In this document: positions 7,201 through 9,326 of the stretch, piece by piece | Layout: the number at the start of each line of letters is the position of its first letter | Numbering within the stretch: position 1 is the stretch's first letter | Assembly (NCBI GenBank): GCA_900772845.1 | Contig: CAAGSD010000133.1 | Location: 1-9,326 of the forward strand | Direction: 5' to 3' | Source: Lachnospiraceae bacterium | GTDB lineage: Bacteria; Bacillota; Clostridia; Lachnospirales; Lachnospiraceae | Length of the DNA stretch: 9,326 nucleotides | Translations under genes and position numbers: made by a program | Notes under the pieces: generated by a model | What the model was told of the DNA's origin: nothing | Database searches by the model: none | The model's input: the letters and a program-made list of their open reading frames with translations, nothing else

Positions 7201-7569
7201 GTTGTCCAGATACTCCTTTTCTTCGGCCATCGCACGGGTGAGATATGTCTCATTATGAGCCTCCACATAGGACTCTATTCTGTTATAATAGTCAATGGCC
7301 TGCATGACATCTTTTTCCGATACGCCATTCACATCACAGAAATTCGGAAGCATTCCGCTTTCCAGCAATACCCCAAAGAAATCCATGGTCTTCTGATATT
7401 CTTCCAGGTGCTTTTTATAATCGCTTTTTGCCAGATATCTGTTTTCCTTCAACAGTTTCTCCACGCGAGATGCAAATTCCATCAATTTTCTGCAGTTCTC
7501 ATTGTGTGGAACACTTTTTGCAGGAACCACGTCCTTTTTTGAACCGAAAATTCTGTCAAGCAGTCCCAT
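4216..7569 (-). CDS. UvrD/HelD-like SF1 helicase with nuclease insert, zinc ribbons and RQC domain
   Basis: A 1117-residue ATP-driven 3'-5' DNA helicase, probably acting in DNA repair or restart in the cytoplasm. In order: an alpha-helical N-terminus resembling helicase IV (1-130); Q-motif glutamine (138); Walker A AGAGAGKTT (153-161); motif Ia SFTNKAVNEL; Walker B IVDEYQD (546-552); motif III GDDWQSIYAFSG (576-587); motif IV TYRN; motif V TAHSSKGLGYDDV (738-750); motif VI RRLFYVAMTRTKN. Residues about 315-415 are an insert with a PD-(D/E)XK look: Glu322, PDF at 355-357 and VEHFG at 368-372, with His where Lys is usual. Two topoisomerase-type C4 zinc ribbons follow (C844, C847, C866, C873; C890, C893, C912, C922), then a Pro/Gln-rich linker (about 940-985) and a RecQ-type RQC winged helix (about 1001-1090, with VDVLRGANNKRL). 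All helicase motifs look intact. The ribosome binding site GGGGGA is about 10 nt upstream. Overlaps the acyltransferase start downstream. Confidence 0.93.
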   Translation of the reverse strand: MGLLDRIFGSKKDVVPAKSVPHNENCRKLMEFASRVEKLLKENRYLAKSDYKKHLEEYQKTMDFFGVLLESGMLPNFCDVNGVSEKDVMQAIDYYNRIESYVEAHNETYLTRAMAEEKEYLDNVLKTVDPVVVLDEDQRKVVLTDEDYCLVIAGAGAGKTTTVAAKVKYLVDRKGIDPSQILVVSFTNKAVNELKEKIQEDLKVPCTIATFHATGNTIIQKNAPDEKLNIVDNSKLYYVIRDYFRESVMKNERVVDKLILFFATYFDAPYEGEDLNGFFNNIAKANYSTMRSDLEDFKREVIDSRTKKSVTIQNEILRSHQEVEIANFLYLNNIEYEYEPIYPYHIEYSHKPYTPDFVIYQNGKKAYVEHFGITENGENDRYSQVELAQYKKAINDKILLHRQHGTNLIYTFSVYNDRRPLTEHLQEALEKNGFELKPRSNKEVMEILVAGEENRYIRKLLNLICRFISNFKVNGYNVEEFTRMYHSTQNVRSRLFLEICQDCYLEYDRWLKENKAVDFEDMINESARLLREVKEMKQKLDYKYIIVDEYQDISRQRFDLTRALAEVTDAKIIAVGDDWQSIYAFSGSDITLFTKFAEKMGYAKMLKIVKTYRNSQEVIDIAGNFIQKNTEQIQKRLLSPKNITDPVIIYTYDSTKKGANADRRSGANYAVAHAVETALTQLLAYKKQEGKEPGSILLLGRYAFDGDQLEKSGLFEFVRGVSKIKSVKYPKLDITFMTAHSSKGLGYDDVIIVNGKNETYGFPSKIEDDPVLSFVIKGDRSIDYAEERRLFYVAMTRTKNRVFFVAPEQNPSEFLLELKRDYKNVVLHGNWNEDKPQNIAKKACPICGYPMQLKYKQAYGLRLYICTNEPEICGFMTNDYRGGKMCIQKCDRCMDGYLIVKTGRENGLFLGCTNYKADGTGCNKSISKKYYYDQMGYAMEPETENMAAEPVQRQRTPDRPEPKRQTPEQQKQMLPPHRQQPDDYIEISRAATAPVMYNGRDLNEVVYTILKALQNVSKVKYYGVTMLVDVLRGANNKRLIDNSLDQVPEYGLLKKIPRETLENIIDWLLKEHYMLKTKGKYPVLHSTYDGLHYKETLTEAKLEELRNYLEEVYNDLR

Positions 7570-7611
7570 AATGTGTCTATCCCCCGTTTATCGAATATGT
7601 TTCTGCTTTCT

Positions 7612-7620
7612 ATTATAGCA
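7612..7620 (-). promoter_or_regulatory. Extended -10 promoter of the helicase gene
   Basis: On the minus strand TGCTATAAT (7612-7620) combines a perfect -10 TATAAT with the TGn extension that lets sigma-A promoters work without a good -35; no close TTGACA lies 16-18 bp upstream. Transcription would start near 7605, about 36 nt before the helicase ATG. It sits between the frameshifted gene and the helicase gene, so the helicase need not depend on read-through from the right. Confidence 0.55.
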
Positions 7621-7628
7621 TCCGGGGA

Positions 7629-8158
7629 TTATTTACGCATTATATTTCGAAAGACAAACGGTGCCGTCTTCCCGATTATCATCTCCTGCAGCCGGTCATT
7701 CTCCGTATCAAGTCTTACCAGCACGCCCTCGTTTTCTCCGTCGTTTCCATACCCGAGTATGGTAATCGCAATTTCCTCTCCAAACAAGTCTCTATCCACC
7801 GTCTCCGGCTTGTATGCAAAAGTAACATGGGGACATTCGATGGTTTTCTCCAGCGGATGCTTTCTGATTCCGTCGACGCAGGTGTGAAACTGTTTGAAAT
7901 CCACAAAACAGACAATATCAATAAAGCTCTGTTAACTCCCAGTTCTCTCTTTTCCTGTTCTTCCTCTGCCGCTTCACGCCGTACATCTGCCAGGGAGTTC
8001 AAAGGTTCATGGACATCTTCGAACAACCTCCTGAGGGCAAAAGACTGTGCCACTCTGTCATACAGTTCCTGGTACTGCGGGATCTCCGTAACATAGGAAA
8101 AGACAAAATCTGTTTCAAAATCATATAATCTTCGCCTGTATTCTTCAAGCTCCCTCAT
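7629..8158 (-). pseudogene. Frameshifted gene of unrecognised family
   Basis: The first frame (ATG at 8158, MRELEEYRRRLYDFETDFV) reads as sensible charged helical protein for about 79 residues to VNRAL. It then turns into unlikely sequence and stops at 7715. A second frame, one base displaced, continues sensibly as DIVCFVDFKQFHTCVDGIRK down to the stop at 7629. The junction is near 7919-7925; one extra A in the TTATT context would restore NRALIDIVCFVDF and a protein of about 178 residues. The second frame has an in-frame TAA at 7932-7934, and its only nearby start, GTG at 7904, has no ribosome binding site. The C-terminal part has PHVTFAYKPE followed by LFGEEIAITILGYGNDGENEGV, faintly like the HxT strands of 2H-type RNA ligase or phosphodiesterase folds, but only one such motif is visible. 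Likely a pseudogene or a sequencing error; no name proposed. Confidence 0.65.
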
Positions 8159-8182
8159 TGGCTTTCATTTTACTACTATTTT

Positions 8183-8223
8183 ATATAACAATTTCATTGA
8201 ATTGACTTAATCATTTGTTATAT
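8183..8223. repeat. 9-bp inverted repeat at the end of the Rpn nuclease gene
   Basis: ATATAACAA (8183-8191) and TTGTTATAT (8215-8223) are perfect inverted copies 23 bp apart, spanning the stop codon of the nuclease gene. The stem is AT-rich and no U-run follows on either strand, so it is a poor intrinsic terminator. It may be a protein site or a weak RNA end structure. The left arm also supplies TATAT-rich sequence that could serve as a -10 for the frameshifted gene, without a convincing -35. Confidence 0.35.
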
Positions 8224-9178
8224 TTCCCTGCTGTCTTATTCCATACTTCTCCTGCATTGCTTTCATTACTTCCGGGTCATCCAATGCTACTATCTTATCC
8301 GCATCTCCTCCGGCACTCATTTTAGCAATCAATGCCAACAGTGACTTTCGCTCTTCCATGCGGCCCCGCTGTAAGCCTTGCTGCAGACCTTCCTGTAAGC
8401 CTTCTTGCAAACCTTCCCGCAATCCTTCTTCCCGTCCACATTCTCTTTCAGCCTTGCGGAGCTTCTTTTCTTCTTTTTCCTTGTCATACTCAAATATACT
8501 CACTTTGTAAACCTCCGCCCGATTGTGCTGCAGGAATTCCGCCAAAATCCCTTCACTAATACATTCGGTTATTGCCAGTTCTACTGCTTCGTTCAGCGGC
8601 AGTTCCGCCGCATATTTTCTGACTCTTGCCACATACTGGGCATATTCCCACAGGACATGACAGTTATTCATTAACTCTTCATTATGTCCGGCATTGATAT
8701 TTAACATCGTGACTTTCAGTTCCAGTGCCGGATCCTGCGTCGGATTCTCAAAAGCATCCGACAGGCGCAATTCCATTCGATCCGGGACATCCCGGTCAGT
8801 TCCGTTATAAAATACCAGGAAATTCGGTGTTGGGATCTTCTGGATTCCTGAGGAATATAGAGACTTTTCGTCTACCAGATCCTGATATTCACTGGCTATG
8901 TAGAACAGATCCCGCAATGGAATATTCGGATTATAGGTAGACTGATGTTCATACAGATATAATCCCATTTCCAATACAAATGCCAGGTCGTTCTTCATTC
9001 CCATGTAAATGGCATTTTCCAATGTCACGATCTCCAGCTCTTCCGGATTCTGATAATTTTTCCCGGTCACTGCATTATACAGAGACAACAGATTCTCAAG
9101 GATCGAAAAGATCCACCGGAAAATCGTGTCCTTATATTTCCTGTTTGCGATCAGTAATTCGTAGCTGCGTTTCTTCAT
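8207..9178 (-). CDS. Rpn family PD-(D/E)XK nuclease ('nuclease family transposase')
   Basis: A 323-residue protein of the Rpn/PDDEXK_2 family, DNA endonucleases that in E. coli promote RecA-independent recombination; the related 'transposase' label in annotations is historical. Visible signatures are an N-terminal DTIFRWIF (17-24), NDLAFVLEMGLYLYEHQST (63-81) holding the catalytic candidates Asp64, Glu77 and Gln79, and NPNIPLRDLFYIASEYQ (83-99). The domain ends near 230. A highly charged helix (EKEEKKLRKAERE) and five EGLQ-like tetrapeptides (251-270) follow, then an Arg/Glu segment and a short C-terminal domain. A GTG at 9223 would add 15 residues but has no ribosome binding site; AGGAGG at 9185-9190 lies 6 bp before the ATG at 9178, so that start is chosen. 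No terminal inverted repeats or partner transposition genes are seen. Its role here is unknown. Confidence 0.88.
   Translation of the reverse strand: MKKRSYELLIANRKYKDTIFRWIFSILENLLSLYNAVTGKNYQNPEELEIVTLENAIYMGMKNDLAFVLEMGLYLYEHQSTYNPNIPLRDLFYIASEYQDLVDEKSLYSSGIQKIPTPNFLVFYNGTDRDVPDRMELRLSDAFENPTQDPALELKVTMLNINAGHNEELMNNCHVLWEYAQYVARVRKYAAELPLNEAVELAITECISEGILAEFLQHNRAEVYKVSIFEYDKEKEEKKLRKAERECGREEGLREGLQEGLQEGLQQGLQRGRMEERKSLLALIAKMSAGGDADKIVALDDPEVMKAMQEKYGIRQQGNITND
8369..8428 (-). repeat. Five 12-bp tandem repeats inside the Rpn nuclease gene
   Basis: Read on the minus strand the units are GAAGGATTGCGG, GAAGGTTTGCAA, GAAGGCTTACAG, GAAGGTCTGCAG and CAAGGCTTACAG, encoding EGLR, EGLQ, EGLQ, EGLQ and QGLQ. 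The unit is a multiple of three, so gain or loss changes protein length but not frame. The codon variation between units shows the array is not freshly duplicated. Such GLxE repeats before the C-terminus are common in this family and probably form a helical linker. Confidence 0.85.
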
Positions 9179-9326
9179 AAGTGTCCTCCTGTTCCCATAG
9201 CACCTGAAACCAAGAAGAGACACTTTTCCCGCTTATCCACTTGTCATTCAACGTACTATGCTATGCATGGTTAATGTGGTATAAAAGCATAGAATTCATT
9301 GAAATGATATAGATATGTGGATCAGC
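9179..9326 (-). promoter_or_regulatory. Upstream region of the Rpn nuclease gene
   Basis: This stretch holds the AGGAGG ribosome binding site (9185-9190), 6 bp from the ATG. Farther up are tandem CTATG copies (CTATGC at 9256-9261 and 9261-9266) facing GCATAG (9287-9292), a possible small hairpin or binding site. I find no convincing -35/-10 pair here, so the promoter may lie partly outside the window or be weak. No gene is visible. Confidence 0.45.

Noticed and set aside
7904..7934. Programmed -1 ribosomal frameshift in the split gene
   Set aside because: The shift direction fits, but no X-XXY-YYZ slippery heptamer lies in the original frame and no strong downstream stem is evident, so an indel is more likely.
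8369..8428. CRISPR-like repeat array
   Set aside because: The 12-bp units are contiguous without spacers and are in-frame protein-coding repeats.
9179..9223. GTG start at 9223 for the Rpn nuclease, adding 15 residues
   Set aside because: There is no ribosome binding site before it, whereas AGGAGG sits 6 bp before the ATG at 9178, and family proteins begin near that point.
8207..9326. Complete insertion sequence around the Rpn 'transposase'
   Set aside because: I found no terminal inverted repeats or target-site duplication, and the protein is a PD-(D/E)XK nuclease, not a DDE transposase.

Overview
The window looks like a chromosomal segment of an anaerobic Clostridia species, most likely Lachnospiraceae. 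This is inferred from protein style, moderate GC, strong GGAGG-type ribosome binding sites, a BioY with a BirA-type operator, and an Rpn/PD-(D/E)XK 'transposase'-type nuclease. I cannot name the species. All recognisable protein genes are on the minus strand, so the window is best read from right to left.

Right part (9326 to 7570). An Rpn-family PD-(D/E)XK nuclease gene (8207-9178) carries an in-frame array of five 12-bp repeats encoding EGLQ-like units. It is followed by a short gene (7629-8158) that I do not recognise and that is interrupted by a one-base frameshift. Centre (7569 to 3099). A 1117-residue UvrD/HelD-like superfamily 1 helicase has a nuclease-like insert, topoisomerase-type zinc ribbons and a C-terminal RecQ-type RQC domain. 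It appears to start from an extended -10 promoter. Its 3' end overlaps the start of a membrane acyltransferase-3 family gene by 14 bases, so the two should share a transcript.

Left-centre (3105 to 1965). This is a compact biotin-uptake unit: bioY and a DUF1284 cysteine-rich protein gene 4 bp apart, with a clear intrinsic terminator behind them. The bioY promoter (TTGACA-N17-TATTCT) has a BirA-like operator across its -35. Both sit inside an inverted repeat that can only form as a terminator hairpin in read-through RNA from the upstream acyltransferase gene. The biotin unit is therefore insulated from its neighbour by a terminator that contains its own promoter.

Left part (2033 to 1). A 300-bp regulatory interval precedes a diguanylate cyclase gene (156-1733) with an extracytoplasmic sensor region, a multi-helix membrane module, an intact GGDEF motif and no canonical RxxD inhibitory site. 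The cyclase gene ends at a strong bidirectional terminator (100-133). The first 99 bases fold into a run of hairpins on the plus strand leading into that terminator, consistent with the 3' end of an unidentified structured RNA. I see no tRNA, rRNA, CRISPR array or complete insertion sequence. The least ordinary items are the four-module helicase, the nested terminator/promoter/operator at bioY, and the possible RNA at the left edge.
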